A stretch of DNA of 64,000 bases from Bacteriovoracaceae bacterium (GCA_016784965.1 JADHTQ010000007.1:51065-115064); one strand, 5' to 3'. Positions 1 to 9,423 are shown, counted from the stretch's first letter. The notes: generated by a model from the sequence alone, not told the origin. Numbers and translations: made by a program.

Positions 1-2
1 AT

Positions 3-149
3 AAGCAGCGATTAATTGATAGGAAGGAACAGAATTTAAAGGAAAAGTTTGCAAGACTTGAAGCAACTATTTCCAAACTAAAGAGTTCTGCAGCTGGATT
101 ATCAGGTTTAAGCCAAGGCTCGGCTGACCCTGTTACTCAGCTAGGTTAA
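3..149 (+). CDS. fliD: Flagellar hook-associated protein 2 (filament cap), C-terminal fragment
   Basis: An open frame enters from the left edge and stops with TAA at 147-149. The 48 visible residues form a charged amphipathic helix ending in KEKFARLEATISKLKSSAAG, followed by a short Ser/Gly/Gln-rich tail. FliD proteins typically end with a helix of the form RxxFxxLExxIxxLxSQ, which this matches. FliD caps the growing flagellar filament and guides flagellin folding. The next genes, fliS and a FliT-like gene, are its usual neighbours. Most of the gene lies outside the window, so nothing can be said about its start or central domains. Confidence 0.8.
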   Translation, partial: KQRLIDRKEQNLKEKFARLEATISKLKSSAAGLSGLSQGSADPVTQLG

Positions 150-155
150 TATTGT

Positions 156-190
156 AGCTGTTAGAAATCAGCAAGTATCTAACAGCTTTT
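156..190 (+). terminator. Rho-independent terminator after fliD
   Basis: AGCTGTTAGA (156-165) and TCTAACAGCT (178-187) form a perfect 10-bp stem with a 12-nt loop, and the right arm runs into TTTT. It lies 6 bp after the fliD stop. It would end or attenuate fliD transcription before fliS, so fliS either has its own promoter in 191-247 or is reached by read-through. Confidence 0.75.
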
Positions 191-258
191 ATTAATATAA
201 AAACAAAAGCTTTGTATGCTATTTGCTGATAGTTTAAAGCTTGCGCCGGAGGCGCCCT

Positions 259-669
259 ATGAGTTATGGGTTAGGAGCTTATAAAAAAACATCTGTTCAC
301 ACTGCAAGTAAGGAACAAATTTTGCTGATGCTGTATCAAGCTGCTATTAAAAGTTGTAAAAAATCTATTGAGGCGATTAAAAAAGGTGATGTTGCTACTA
401 AGGGAGAACAAATTGGCAAACTCCAAGACATTGTTATTGAGCTAAATCATAGCTTAGACTTTGAGGTAGGTGGTGATATTGCCAGAGATTTGTCAGCGCT
501 TTATGACTTCGTTCTTTATTCGAGTACTCAGGCCAATGTTAACATTGATGCTGCACCACTAGAAGGTTGTTTAGGTGTTCTTATAACACTATATGACGGC
601 TGGAAAGAAGCAATCAAAGGCCTGAAAAAAGAAGGAACCCCTGAGAAAAAGCAGACAAATAATCCTTAA
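259..669 (+). CDS. fliS: Flagellin export chaperone FliS
   Basis: FliS is a small all-helical chaperone that binds the C-terminus of flagellin in the cytosol and prevents premature polymerisation before export. The protein is 136 aa, close to the usual length, and begins MSYGLGAYKKTSVHTASKEQ, followed by ILLMLYQAAI. This is the characteristic FliS N-terminus (xAYxxxxVxTASxxxLxxMLYxxAI). The ATG at 259 is chosen over an in-frame TTG at 241 because GGAGG at 248-252 sits 6 nt upstream and alignment to FliS begins there. The last 15 residues are Lys/Glu-rich. It follows fliD, the standard arrangement. Confidence 0.93.
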   Translation: MSYGLGAYKKTSVHTASKEQILLMLYQAAIKSCKKSIEAIKKGDVATKGEQIGKLQDIVIELNHSLDFEVGGDIARDLSALYDFVLYSSTQANVNIDAAPLEGCLGVLITLYDGWKEAIKGLKKEGTPEKKQTNNP

Positions 670-704
670 GTAATAAGATTAAGTTCTTAAATTGGGAAGG
701 CAAC

Positions 705-1112
705 ATGATTCAAGAAATTATAAGTCAGATCATGCGTCATCTATCTTTGATGGATAGAGTGACAGATATTTCACATAATATTTATAAAGCAGCTGAAGCT
801 GGAGATATTGAATATATTATTAGAGAAACCTCTAATAAGGATCGTCTCATAAATATTATACACGCTCTTCAAAATCAAATAGAAGAGCAAATTAGTTGTA
901 TAAGAAGTATAGTAGCCGCTAAAGAGATGATGAGTCTCGTAGTCGTTTGGAATGAGGATCTAAATAAATGGCTAAGTGATATAGAACACATTGATAAAAG
1001 TGTAATCTCGCTACTTGAAGAGGAGAAAAATAAAACTCAAAAGGAAATTTCAAAAAATTACAAAACTAAAGTACAATTTAAGGGATATAATCTTAAGGAT
1101 GTAAGATCTTAA
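705..1112 (+). CDS. FliT-like flagellar chaperone (putative)
   Basis: A 135-aa, almost entirely helical, soluble protein directly after fliS, with GGAAGG 5 nt before the ATG. No clear family signature can be read. Size, helical content and position match FliT, the chaperone that binds FliD and in enterobacteria also modulates FlhDC. FliT-type proteins are poorly conserved, so the name rests on context. Residues 40-100 have heptad-like hydrophobic spacing suggestive of a helical bundle, and the C-terminus is basic and probably flexible. It could also be an FlgN-like chaperone or an unrelated helical protein. Confidence 0.45.
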   Translation: MIQEIISQIMRHLSLMDRVTDISHNIYKAAEAGDIEYIIRETSNKDRLINIIHALQNQIEEQISCIRSIVAAKEMMSLVVVWNEDLNKWLSDIEHIDKSVISLLEEEKNKTQKEISKNYKTKVQFKGYNLKDVRS

Positions 1113-1151
1113 GACAGTTATTTGGGATAATAAAACATAAGGTGCGATGAG

Positions 1152-1832
1152 ATGACATTTATAAAAATAACATCATATGAAATAAAGGTTTCCAAAACAA
1201 ACTATAAAATTCCCGTAGTCAATGGTGTACATTTGCACTCAATGTATAATCCCATCAAAGAAGCCTATACTTTAGTAACAAATAATGAAAAACTCCTCAA
1301 AAGCAAAAACCAGATACTTATTTTAGGGATGGGATTTGGGTATCATATCAAGTTTGCAATGACTCAATTGAGTAAACTACATGATAAAAACTATCATATA
1401 ATGGTAATTGAACCAAACAAGCAAGTCGTTGATGATTGTGAGGATGAGGTACTCAAAAACAATAAAAATTTAACCATTCATGGAGGCCTATCAATTGATG
1501 ATCTTTATAAAAATGATGACCTCATAAACTTTCTGGCAGATAAACCTGGTATCATTGCCCACCCTGCATCTTTGAGTCTATATGGAGTTTATTTCAAAAA
1601 ATTCTTAGGATATAGTGCTGCCAATAGTATTTTGGATATTTGTAATAATTCAAAATACAGTGAAATCACAGAATATTTCAAAGATTTCAAGAATGTAAAA
1701 AATCTAGATTCATACATTGAAAAATCTATTATTCAAAAGAAAACTATAACTCATGATATTGACTATTTCTTTTTAGCATTTAAAGACATTACTGCAAAAA
1801 AGGCAGAGCATTCTCTTGGAGATCAAGGATGA
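1152..1832 (+). CDS. MAF-like (motility accessory factor) N-terminal-domain protein
   Basis: A 226-aa soluble protein. Near residues 55-62 it has a glycine-rich nucleotide-binding turn, ILILGMGFGYHIKF, followed about 30 residues later by MVIEPNKQVV, where an acidic residue ends a beta strand. GxGxGYH followed by a downstream IEP motif is the pattern at the start of the motility accessory factor/DUF115 family (flagellin nonulosonate transferases), and distantly resembles SAM-dependent methyltransferases. The usual DUF115 catalytic half is absent, so this is a short relative or a partner protein. The stop overlaps the next start by 4 nt (ATGA), implying translational coupling to the glycosyltransferase-like gene. 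A role in flagellin or flagellar-sheath modification is inference from context. Confidence 0.45.
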   Translation: MTFIKITSYEIKVSKTNYKIPVVNGVHLHSMYNPIKEAYTLVTNNEKLLKSKNQILILGMGFGYHIKFAMTQLSKLHDKNYHIMVIEPNKQVVDDCEDEVLKNNKNLTIHGGLSIDDLYKNDDLINFLADKPGIIAHPASLSLYGVYFKKFLGYSAANSILDICNNSKYSEITEYFKDFKNVKNLDSYIEKSIIQKKTITHDIDYFFLAFKDITAKKAEHSLGDQG

Positions 1833-3547
1833 AAAGCATACTAATCATAAATCTCAAAAGGTATGGCGATATATATCAGATGGCCCACCTGATTGGTTCT
1901 ATTGTTAAAGAGAGACCTCACCTAACTGTGGAGTTACTAGTTTACCAAGAATCCTTAATTGCTGCAAAATCTCTAAAGTATGTTTCTAAAGTCCACAGTA
2001 TTGATCGACAAAAACTCATTACCTTAAAACAAAGTGCAATCTTCTCTGATTCACATGCGATAGACTTACTCTTTGAAACATTAAAACCTCTAAAAGATCA
2101 AACATTTGATAAGGTTATTAATTACTCTAATGATGTCGCTAGTACCTTTTTAACGTCTTATTTAACTTCTGGTGGTAAAGCTGGAAATCATGTTGGTGTC
2201 CAATTTAATGAGTTTAAAGTTACCACGTTATCAAGCAAGTGGGCGATGGTTTTTAACGATATCATCACTACCTTTTCAAACACACCTTTTCATTTTATCG
2301 ATTGTTACCATAACATGTGTGATGTAAAGCATAGTAACAATTTTGAAAGAATCACTACCAAGGAAGATCATAATCAAACCGCCTTTGATAATTTTAATCT
2401 TATAAGGCAGAACAAATCTCAATATGGAGAACAAGTTAGAATTATTGGTATTCAACTAAAATCATCAAAAGCTGATAAAGATATTCCTTTTGATACCATT
2501 GTAGAGTTAATTAGTAGAATACTTCAAACTCCAGGACTCTTCCCTGTTTTATTGATCGCACCAAATAAAGATGAAAAGCAATATGTAACTAACATTAATG
2601 AATATTTTGACAACACATTAATAACAGTTGAGGCCGACTTTACCTCTGTCCCCTCAGTATTGATGAACATTGATCTTCTTGTTACACCTGACACTGTCAT
2701 TAAACATATTGCAGATCTTGTAGATACACCAACTGTTGAGGTATCATTGGGATCTTCTCCATTTTTAAAACAAGGTACCTGTACTGCTGGCAACTTGATT
2801 CTGACACCAATAATCTCCTGTAGGCAGTGGTTTAACAGAGATGACAAAGAACTATGTAAAAAAATTGAGAAAAAACTCATAGAAAACCCAATCTCTTTTT
2901 CAAATGACATATTCCAATGTATCAAGATGCTTCTTAATCCAGAAATTAAAGAAGCAATTGAGTTATCTCCTTATCTATCTTTATATAAAGTAAGCCCAGA
3001 TTCTCTAGGAGTTAATTTTACACATATTGCCGGTTCGATAGATGACAATATTGAAATTACTAGAAAGATGGCAAGGCTATTTATTGCCAATTTACTGGAA
3101 TCAAATGCAAATCATCAATATGATTCTGTAATTCATTGCCACCCCCTTGATACCATCAGGGCTTGGGCCCAAACAGAAAAAGAGAAGATAAAAAATATAA
3201 CTAAAGACCTACTCAATACTCTACAAAACATTTCAGTTCTTCGAACTGATCCAAGTAGTAAAATACGTAGAGAATTCATTTTAAATATTGATACATTAAT
3301 AGGCTACTGTAACCACGAAAGCTTAATCGCAATTACTGCAATTATATTTAGATCAAAAATTGAATCCTTACATTCCAATGATTTTGCACTTAATATGCAA
3401 TATATTGAGAAATTCATCTTTACACTAAAAGACGATCTAAAACTGTTAATCAAAATTTTAAATGACCTAGAAGAGCAAGTTAAAGTAACAGAAGAAAATA
3501 TCTCACAAATCACAAAAGGAGGTTTAGGGAATAACACATTTGCCTAA
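1829..3547 (+). CDS. GT9-type (heptosyltransferase-like) glycosyltransferase in flagellar cluster
   Basis: A 572-aa protein opening with ILIINLKRYGDIYQMAHLI, the GT9/heptosyltransferase start motif (ILIxxLxxxGDxxxxxPxL). Around residues 285-310 it has LLVTPDTVIKHIADLVDTP, matching the GT9 acceptor/donor motif (xxxPDTGxxHxAaaLxxP) with the usual Gly replaced by Val. GT-B enzymes of this family transfer heptose or other sugars from nucleotide donors. The last roughly 200 residues are helical, outside the GT9 fold, and unrecognised. It overlaps the preceding gene by 4 nt and is followed after 39 nt by a second GT9-like gene. The substrate cannot be read: flagellin and envelope glycan are both possible. 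Confidence 0.6.
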   Translation: MKSILIINLKRYGDIYQMAHLIGSIVKERPHLTVELLVYQESLIAAKSLKYVSKVHSIDRQKLITLKQSAIFSDSHAIDLLFETLKPLKDQTFDKVINYSNDVASTFLTSYLTSGGKAGNHVGVQFNEFKVTTLSSKWAMVFNDIITTFSNTPFHFIDCYHNMCDVKHSNNFERITTKEDHNQTAFDNFNLIRQNKSQYGEQVRIIGIQLKSSKADKDIPFDTIVELISRILQTPGLFPVLLIAPNKDEKQYVTNINEYFDNTLITVEADFTSVPSVLMNIDLLVTPDTVIKHIADLVDTPTVEVSLGSSPFLKQGTCTAGNLILTPIISCRQWFNRDDKELCKKIEKKLIENPISFSNDIFQCIKMLLNPEIKEAIELSPYLSLYKVSPDSLGVNFTHIAGSIDDNIEITRKMARLFIANLLESNANHQYDSVIHCHPLDTIRAWAQTEKEKIKNITKDLLNTLQNISVLRTDPSSKIRREFILNIDTLIGYCNHESLIAITAIIFRSKIESLHSNDFALNMQYIEKFIFTLKDDLKLLIKILNDLEEQVKVTEENISQITKGGLGNNTFA

Positions 3548-3586
3548 GAAGGCAAGATCAATTTCACTTCATAATCGAGGACAATC

Positions 3587-5269
3587 ATGAGTAACACAAG
3601 CTCAAACATTGAATTAGAACCCATGAGTAACACACAGACCGAGCAAAAAACTATTTGTATCGTACAGATTACTCGTATTGGTGACACTGTTCAAACACTA
3701 CAAGCTGCCAATCTACTCAAAAAAGAAAATCCTCAACTAAGACTTATATTTGTCGGAAGAGAAAAATTTGCAAAACCACTGATGTTTTTATTAGATGTAA
3801 CATTTGATAAATGTATCATGATCTCATCAAGTAACGATTCTTTAAGTGAAATTAATAATGAAAATATTGATGTTACAGTTAACTTATCATTCTGCAAAGA
3901 ATCCTCTAACTTGTGTGCCAGGATAAAATCCACACATAAACTTGGCTTACAATTTAGAGATAATGGTTCAATTTCAATTCCAGATAAATGGTCTCAGTTA
4001 ATTTATGCAAGCGTTATGAGAGGCCCATTAAACCCATTTTCTTTAGTAGATCTTTTTTGTGAGATCTTAGGAGTTAAAAAATTAACTATACCTTCTAATA
4101 CACCTAAGCCACAAATGATTAATGCTGGAAAAAACATTGCTATCCATCCATTTGCCTCACATGAGAAAAAAAGATGGAAGCTCTATAAATGGGTTGAAGT
4201 AATATACAAATTATTACATACTGACTCTGAGTTAACTATTTCATTATTTGGAAGTCAAGACGAGCAAGTTGATGCTGACGAACTTATAGCTTCACCCACT
4301 TTAAATCAATATCGTTCTAGAATTTTTAATTATGTCGGCAAGACAACTATTTATGAGTTAACCGAAAAATTAGAAGAAAGCATGCTATTTGTAGGTCATG
4401 ATTCTATGATCGGACATCTTGCTACATTATCTGGGATACAGACACTAACTATCTCTTTAGGATGTGTCCGTCCAATTGAAACAACACCGTATGGTGAAGG
4501 AAATTATAATATTGTTCCAAAAAGTGATTGTTTCCCTTGCTTTGTTAAAAGCAAATGTCCTTTTTATAAATGCCACACCGACGTTTCTTATAAAGTTGTT
4601 GTATCTGCAATCATACAACTGTTAGAACAAAAACAGATAACTAGGGAATACCTTACACAAGCTAACTCCAGCTTTCACTTAGCGATGGTCAATTTTTATA
4701 TAACACGTTTTTCAAACCAGAACTGGTTAAAACTAGAAAGTATCATTGATCAAGAATTAAAATTAGAAGATATTTTTAAAATGTTTTATAGAATTACTTG
4801 GCCATACCTATTTTCTGAGATCGAAGAATACAATCCTTACCCTAAATTGACCACTAGTACACATAAACAATTATTGCAATACTTAGATGGCCTTAGAAAG
4901 TTAAATCAATTAATGGAATTTGGTAAAAAATACTCACAATATATTTACGAAGAACTCACTTCTAAAACACCAAATTTAAGAGAAATTAAAGAATTTTCAG
5001 CTAAAATAGAAGAGATCGATCAATTGCAAAACGTTATCAAAAAAGAATATCCACTACTATCACCTCTTTTAGATTTCTTCACCGTGGCCCAAGGTAATCT
5101 TGAAGGTGAGGGAATGACCCAATTAACTGAAAGTTCATATTTAACATTTACAAATTCCTCAATTGCAGTAAAAACTGTAATTGAGCTACTTAGAGTTACA
5201 ATAAACAAACATTCTTCATCAACTGGAAACTATATGGCAAATAACAGTGCCACTACATCCAATAATTAA
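3587..5269 (+). CDS. Second GT9-type glycosyltransferase
   Basis: A 560-aa paralogue of the upstream gene. It has an N-terminal glycosyltransferase strand-loop (IVQITRIGDTVQTLQAANLL, about residues 24-43), a mid-protein IHPFASHEKKRWKLYKWVEV that matches the GT9 donor-site motif (HPGxxxxxKxWPxxxWxxL), and MLFVGHDSMIGHLATLSGIQ, the GxDSGxxHxAa motif with Gly replaced by Met. A four-Cys patch (CFPCFVKSKCPFYKC) follows, resembling the CxxC-type C-terminal patch of several heptosyltransferases. The C-terminal roughly 180 residues are helical and unassigned. The ATG is preceded by CGAGG at 3576-3580. It is better conserved at catalytic motifs than its neighbour, so the pair may be one active and one regulatory or differently specific enzyme. 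Confidence 0.7.
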   Translation: MSNTSSNIELEPMSNTQTEQKTICIVQITRIGDTVQTLQAANLLKKENPQLRLIFVGREKFAKPLMFLLDVTFDKCIMISSSNDSLSEINNENIDVTVNLSFCKESSNLCARIKSTHKLGLQFRDNGSISIPDKWSQLIYASVMRGPLNPFSLVDLFCEILGVKKLTIPSNTPKPQMINAGKNIAIHPFASHEKKRWKLYKWVEVIYKLLHTDSELTISLFGSQDEQVDADELIASPTLNQYRSRIFNYVGKTTIYELTEKLEESMLFVGHDSMIGHLATLSGIQTLTISLGCVRPIETTPYGEGNYNIVPKSDCFPCFVKSKCPFYKCHTDVSYKVVVSAIIQLLEQKQITREYLTQANSSFHLAMVNFYITRFSNQNWLKLESIIDQELKLEDIFKMFYRITWPYLFSEIEEYNPYPKLTTSTHKQLLQYLDGLRKLNQLMEFGKKYSQYIYEELTSKTPNLREIKEFSAKIEEIDQLQNVIKKEYPLLSPLLDFFTVAQGNLEGEGMTQLTESSYLTFTNSSIAVKTVIELLRVTINKHSSSTGNYMANNSATTSNN

Positions 5270-5279
5270 GGGAATTTCT

Positions 5280-5903
5280 ATGCCTGAAATTACTATAAAT
5301 ACAGTACCAATGACCAGTGAACTTAACACAAAAAAAACTGTCAAAGAGGCCATAGACCAGCTTCATAATTTTCAACACTTCAAAAAAAGAACAGTTGTAT
5401 CAATAACACTAGATGGTCAAATGATTAATATATATGATGAAGATCCTTTGTTGGTGACACCAATAGATGAGTTTAGCAGTGTCGACTTCACAGTCAAAAC
5501 CAATATTGAACTGGCCCTTGATGCTCTTGATTCAAGTTTTTTATATATTGATGCTGTACTAGAAAGTATAGAGTTATTAACCCAGCTCTATCAAGAAAAT
5601 AAGTATACTGAGGCAAACTCAAAATTCACAGAAGTAATTGATATTATGAGTTTATTTGTACAGTTAATATCACAAATTCACACAATTTTTAGAGATAACC
5701 TCACGAGTGAATACAAAAAAGATGATAAAGTAGAAGAGTTAGAGCTACATCTTCTTGCAATTTTAAAAGCAATAGTTCCTGCACAAGAAAAAAAGGATAT
5801 TATCATGCTTTGTGACTTGCTAGAATATGAACTTGTAGATAACCTGAACCAATGGAAAACAAGTGCTATTCCAATTCTAAAAAAAGAATCCACAAACAGT
5901 TAA
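5280..5903 (+). CDS. Unrecognised protein of the flagellar cluster
   Basis: A 207-aa soluble protein that I do not recognise. The first roughly 80 residues look like alternating strands (TVVSITLDGQMINIYDED), and residues 85-200 are helical with many Leu/Ile in heptad spacing. The ATG at 5280 is preferred over an in-frame GTG at 5247 because AAGGGA at 5268-5273 is 6 nt upstream; the GTG would overlap the preceding gene. The gap to the GT9 gene is 10 nt, so it is co-transcribed, and its 3' end overlaps the histidine kinase frame by up to 52 nt. Position suggests a role tied to flagellar modification or regulation. Confidence 0.55.
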   Translation: MPEITINTVPMTSELNTKKTVKEAIDQLHNFQHFKKRTVVSITLDGQMINIYDEDPLLVTPIDEFSSVDFTVKTNIELALDALDSSFLYIDAVLESIELLTQLYQENKYTEANSKFTEVIDIMSLFVQLISQIHTIFRDNLTSEYKKDDKVEELELHLLAILKAIVPAQEKKDIIMLCDLLEYELVDNLNQWKTSAIPILKKESTNS

Positions 5904-7354
5904 AGAAAAATCAAACCTTATCAAGAAAATACTTCAGACTCCTAAAAAAGCACAGCTTTAATCAAGAGGTCAGCAAACTTGACCAAATCTTAAAAAGAAA
6001 CAATGAATTTGAATCATTTCTCAATCAGCTAGAATCACTCAAAGCTGTCCCCGAAGTGCTACTAAACCTTAAAGATTTTAAGGGTTATCGGACATGTCAA
6101 TTACTAGTTCATGAGAAAGGAAAATCTAATATCATAAGCTATAATTACGATACCCAGATCGGTAAAACAACTACAGAACATCCCGTTAACTTCTTCAATT
6201 CAGTTTATAATATCATCAAAAAAAGTAAGCTAAAGCTGTTTGAACAATCCAAAATACCACAAAATGACATCTCAATTTTAGGTACATTCTTAGCAAAGGA
6301 GTTTGACCTAAAGGCACACAGAATAATATATATAATCTCACGCAATGATTTTTTACCCTCTACAGAGGATGAGCGCCTTAGTTTTGATAACCTTTGTTAT
6401 GTTCTGGGACCATTATTTACACATCTGCTCAATAGGAAAAAGATTTTAGACCGAAAAAAAAATATAATCCTTGCACTTAATAACATTCCATCTCCTGCAA
6501 TAATTATTGATAAAAAGACCAATATTAATTTTTTTACAAATCGTCTCTATCAGGAAAATGAAGTCCAAATTCAATCTGATGACCTATATTCTCCTTCACC
6601 AATGCCCTTATCAAACAATTATGAGCTCGTTTTGTTTTTTTCACGAAATGAAATACTTACACCTGATATCCATCAATTCCTACGAATTCAATTATTAGGA
6701 GAATTATTAAATACTTTAAGTCATGAATTAAGCAATCCACTATTTGGACTAAAACTTGCTACAGAGTTGCTCATTGCTAATACCTCAAATTGTGAACACA
6801 AAGAAACCCTTGAAGAAGTATCAAATAATTGTATCCGTTGCCAGAAAATTATTCACAACTTTTCTGGTCTTTATAGCGATAAGCCAGTATTTGTAAAAAT
6901 AGATATAAGAGAAATAATAAGGGAAGTTCTAACTGTAACAAAAAGTGAAACACAACATATCACAAAGGAAATTATTAGTTCTAAGTGCGATGATTTACTT
7001 TTTATAGTTAACACAAATCCAACTTGGGTCGCACAGATCATTTTCAACTTTATAATAAATAGCTCACAGGCCATAAAAAGTGCAAGCAATGACTTATTTA
7101 AAACATTTATCCATACTTCAATCGAACCTGATGAGTGTTCAATCACTATTTCTGTCACAGATAATGGTCCAGGAATTGATAGTAGTGTTTTAGATAAAGT
7201 ATCTATGCCTTTTATTACAACTAAACAAAAAGGAACCGGATTGGGACTTGCTATATGTCAAAGCCTTGCTAAAAAATTGGGTGGAGAAATTACCTTCTTT
7301 AATAATCCAGATAGAGCAGGAGCCACTTTCTCATTAATTTTACATAGAAAATAG
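5852..7354 (+). CDS. Orphan sensor histidine kinase
   Basis: A 500-aa protein. Residues 1-70 are basic and coiled, about 70-190 look GAF-like, and about 205-270 a degenerate PAS-like segment. The phosphoacceptor motif LSHELSNPLFGL has His291. The ATPase domain shows an N-box (FNFIINSSQAI), G1 (DNGPGIDSS), F-box (PFITTKQKGTG) and G2 (GTGLGLAI), so it should be catalytically complete. No transmembrane segment is seen, so it is probably cytosolic. The fold is NtrB/FlgS-like; with the flagellar context it could feed a sigma54-type flagellar regulator, but no response regulator is encoded in the window. The start at 5852 overlaps the preceding gene by 52 nt and has no good Shine-Dalgarno, so a later non-ATG start is possible. 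Confidence 0.85.
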   Translation: MENKCYSNSKKRIHKQLKKNQTLSRKYFRLLKKHSFNQEVSKLDQILKRNNEFESFLNQLESLKAVPEVLLNLKDFKGYRTCQLLVHEKGKSNIISYNYDTQIGKTTTEHPVNFFNSVYNIIKKSKLKLFEQSKIPQNDISILGTFLAKEFDLKAHRIIYIISRNDFLPSTEDERLSFDNLCYVLGPLFTHLLNRKKILDRKKNIILALNNIPSPAIIIDKKTNINFFTNRLYQENEVQIQSDDLYSPSPMPLSNNYELVLFFSRNEILTPDIHQFLRIQLLGELLNTLSHELSNPLFGLKLATELLIANTSNCEHKETLEEVSNNCIRCQKIIHNFSGLYSDKPVFVKIDIREIIREVLTVTKSETQHITKEIISSKCDDLLFIVNTNPTWVAQIIFNFIINSSQAIKSASNDLFKTFIHTSIEPDECSITISVTDNGPGIDSSVLDKVSMPFITTKQKGTGLGLAICQSLAKKLGGEITFFNNPDRAGATFSLILHRK

Positions 7355-8533
7355 TTATGATGTTGTTTTAAATTTTCTTATACACTCACTAGCAATTTCA
7401 AGTTTTACATCTAGTTTTTTTTGCTTTAATTGCTCAACGGTAATTTCATTGTTTGCAATCATCAAACTCAAGTGTTTTGTCTTTTTAACAATATTGCTCT
7501 TACATAAATGTTTATATATTAATTTTAAATACTGTTGCTGGCGATAGTTTTTAAATCCTTTAGTTAGATAGTATAAACTACAGCATTGGCCAAATTTATT
7601 AATAAACTTTGGATTATCTCCCACTATACTTATTAAACTATCTATAAATTTAACCAGCTGAGTTGGGGTCATATTTTGGATATTGTCACAATCTATATGA
7701 TGAACCATTATCCCCATCGCTAAGTTCTTAACAACAAGAGGCATTCTTAATCTATTGTAAAATTGCTCCACATCTTCAAAACTGTTTCCTTGATTTATAA
7801 ACATGGCCAATCCAGCTAATCTTACTTCGAGGGTAATATCCTCTTGGTTGCAAAGATCCAAGAAATTCAGCAGTTGATCATAAACTTTTCTTTTAGTAGA
7901 TAGCAAGTTATAGATCTCACCAAAGACTGCTTTCAATGCATTACACTCATTCAAGACATCAAAAAACAACCTAGGTTTAACAGACATCAACGCCTTTTCT
8001 AACTCCTTATAAATCCTCTCTAAGGCAAGAGTTTTTAACATCCCATCTCTGGTCATCTTGGCCATCAATTTGATCGTCTCAGGCTCCACCCCAAATTCTA
8101 ATTGTGCAGAAAATCTACAGACCCTAAGAACTCTAAGTGGATCATCACTAAAATAAGCAGAAATGTGTCTTAATGTTTCACTTTTAATGTCTTTAAAACC
8201 ATTGTATGGATCAATGAAATTGCCATCATCATCCATTGCAATAGCATTAATAGTAAGATCTCTGCGATACAGGTCTTGCTCTAAACTAACGTTTTGATTA
8301 AAATCAAATTTAAAATCCTTATGCCCATCACCTGTACTAACTTCAATTCTAGCTAATGCATACTCATCTTTTGTCTCGGGATGAAGAAATACTGGAAATT
8401 CACTACCTACTTGTTTAAAACCAAGACTTAGCATCTCCTCAACAGTGGAGCCCACCACGACATAATCTTTATCATTAGTGTCTCGTTTTAGAATAAGATC
8501 TCTAACTGCTCCACCGACAAGATATGTTTTCAC
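7355..8533 (-). CDS. cca: CCA tRNA nucleotidyltransferase
   Basis: Adds or repairs the 3' CCA end of tRNAs. This 392-aa protein is class II: it begins with the flexible loop YLVGGAVRDLIL, then the metal-binding DKDYVVVG (DxD-type), the LARIE strand, DLYRRDLTINAIA, and RVLRVCRFSAQL, all diagnostic of the bacterial CCA/poly(A) polymerase head. The C-terminal half is helical and lacks an obvious HD phosphohydrolase motif, unlike the E. coli enzyme. The start is GTG at 8533 with AAGGA about 6 nt upstream. It is convergent with the histidine kinase with no spacer between the stops, so transcription of one could interfere with the other. Confidence 0.93.
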   Translation of the reverse strand: MKTYLVGGAVRDLILKRDTNDKDYVVVGSTVEEMLSLGFKQVGSEFPVFLHPETKDEYALARIEVSTGDGHKDFKFDFNQNVSLEQDLYRRDLTINAIAMDDDGNFIDPYNGFKDIKSETLRHISAYFSDDPLRVLRVCRFSAQLEFGVEPETIKLMAKMTRDGMLKTLALERIYKELEKALMSVKPRLFFDVLNECNALKAVFGEIYNLLSTKRKVYDQLLNFLDLCNQEDITLEVRLAGLAMFINQGNSFEDVEQFYNRLRMPLVVKNLAMGIMVHHIDCDNIQNMTPTQLVKFIDSLISIVGDNPKFINKFGQCCSLYYLTKGFKNYRQQQYLKLIYKHLCKSNIVKKTKHLSLMIANNEITVEQLKQKKLDVKLEIASECIRKFKTTS

Positions 8534-8622
8534 TCACCATCCTTTCATATATTTACCATTAATAATGCTAACAGCACTTTCTTGAAAAAACTAGCCTATA
8601 TAATATTGGATAAAATGAATTG

Positions 8623-9423
8623 TTATTTAAGACCTTTTAGCACACCTTTTACAGTACAACTCGCACTCATATCATAGCCTACACCAACTACAAAATTTAC
8701 AACTCCACTATAACTAAAGACGATTTGTTCTAAATTACAGACAAGATTTGATAGTAAACACTTCTCATAGAGTTCAGTCTTAACTTGCTCTTTCAAGCTC
8801 ATTGCAAGATTAGAAACTCCAGCATCACATTGCTTTTTTCCTTCAAAAGCTGAAATATATACATCTCTCCCATTAACTGTTGAAGTCAATATCTCGAATT
8901 GTCTATTAGCATTCATTGCACTTATAAATCTTGCTCCAAATTCATCTAGAAAAAGGTGATCCAACTCACCAGTAAAATGGCCAATCTCATGAAGGATCAT
9001 AATCTTTGCTTGATCTAGTGTAGTAAGCTTATTTTTTAACTTTGAAATTATAACTAGTAGAGAATTGTCTGGGTTTATATAAAAACAAATCCCACTTTCT
9101 TTGCCAAATTCGTCTGTACATGGAGCATCTTGAAACTGATACTTCACAACCTTTGAGTAAAACTTAAATTTTATATACCTAGCACTACCATTTACATCTT
9201 CTGTTAACCATTCTGTGTACAATGGGTCAATTTGCAATTTGCTTAAGGATTCCTTGGATAATTTATCGAGTAGTTTGGCAACCTCGACCTTTGCTTGCGC
9301 AAATAAAACTTCTACATAGTCAGTTCCATTGCCTGGGCCACTTTCTTTGCCCCAAACTTGCATAGACTGGCTAAGGTTAAAAATTATAAATATAATTAGC
9401 ATTAGTAATTTAATCGTCCTCAT
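8623..9423 (-). CDS. Secreted HExxH metallopeptidase-like protein
   Basis: A 266-aa exported protein with a hydrophobic signal peptide (about residues 3-22). The zinc motif is HEIGH (His145-His149), followed 12 residues later by DEFGARF with Glu161 as the likely third ligand, an arrangement seen in gluzincin/M48-like peptidases. Two Cys pairs lie at 102/113 and toward the C-terminus (CLLSNLVC). Its start overlaps the stop of the upstream TIGR02147-type regulator by 4 nt, so the two are translationally coupled. No exact family can be assigned. The related gene at 13746-14519 shows the same His/Glu arrangement. Confidence 0.6.
   Translation of the reverse strand: MRTIKLLMLIIFIIFNLSQSMQVWGKESGPGNGTDYVEVLFAQAKVEVAKLLDKLSKESLSKLQIDPLYTEWLTEDVNGSARYIKFKFYSKVVKYQFQDAPCTDEFGKESGICFYINPDNSLLVIISKLKNKLTTLDQAKIMILHEIGHFTGELDHLFLDEFGARFISAMNANRQFEILTSTVNGRDVYISAFEGKKQCDAGVSNLAMSLKEQVKTELYEKCLLSNLVCNLEQIVFSYSGVVNFVVGVGYDMSASCTVKGVLKGLK

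Noticed and set aside
241..258. TTG at 241 as fliS start
   Set aside because: The ATG at 259 has GGAGG at the right distance and matches the FliS N-terminus.
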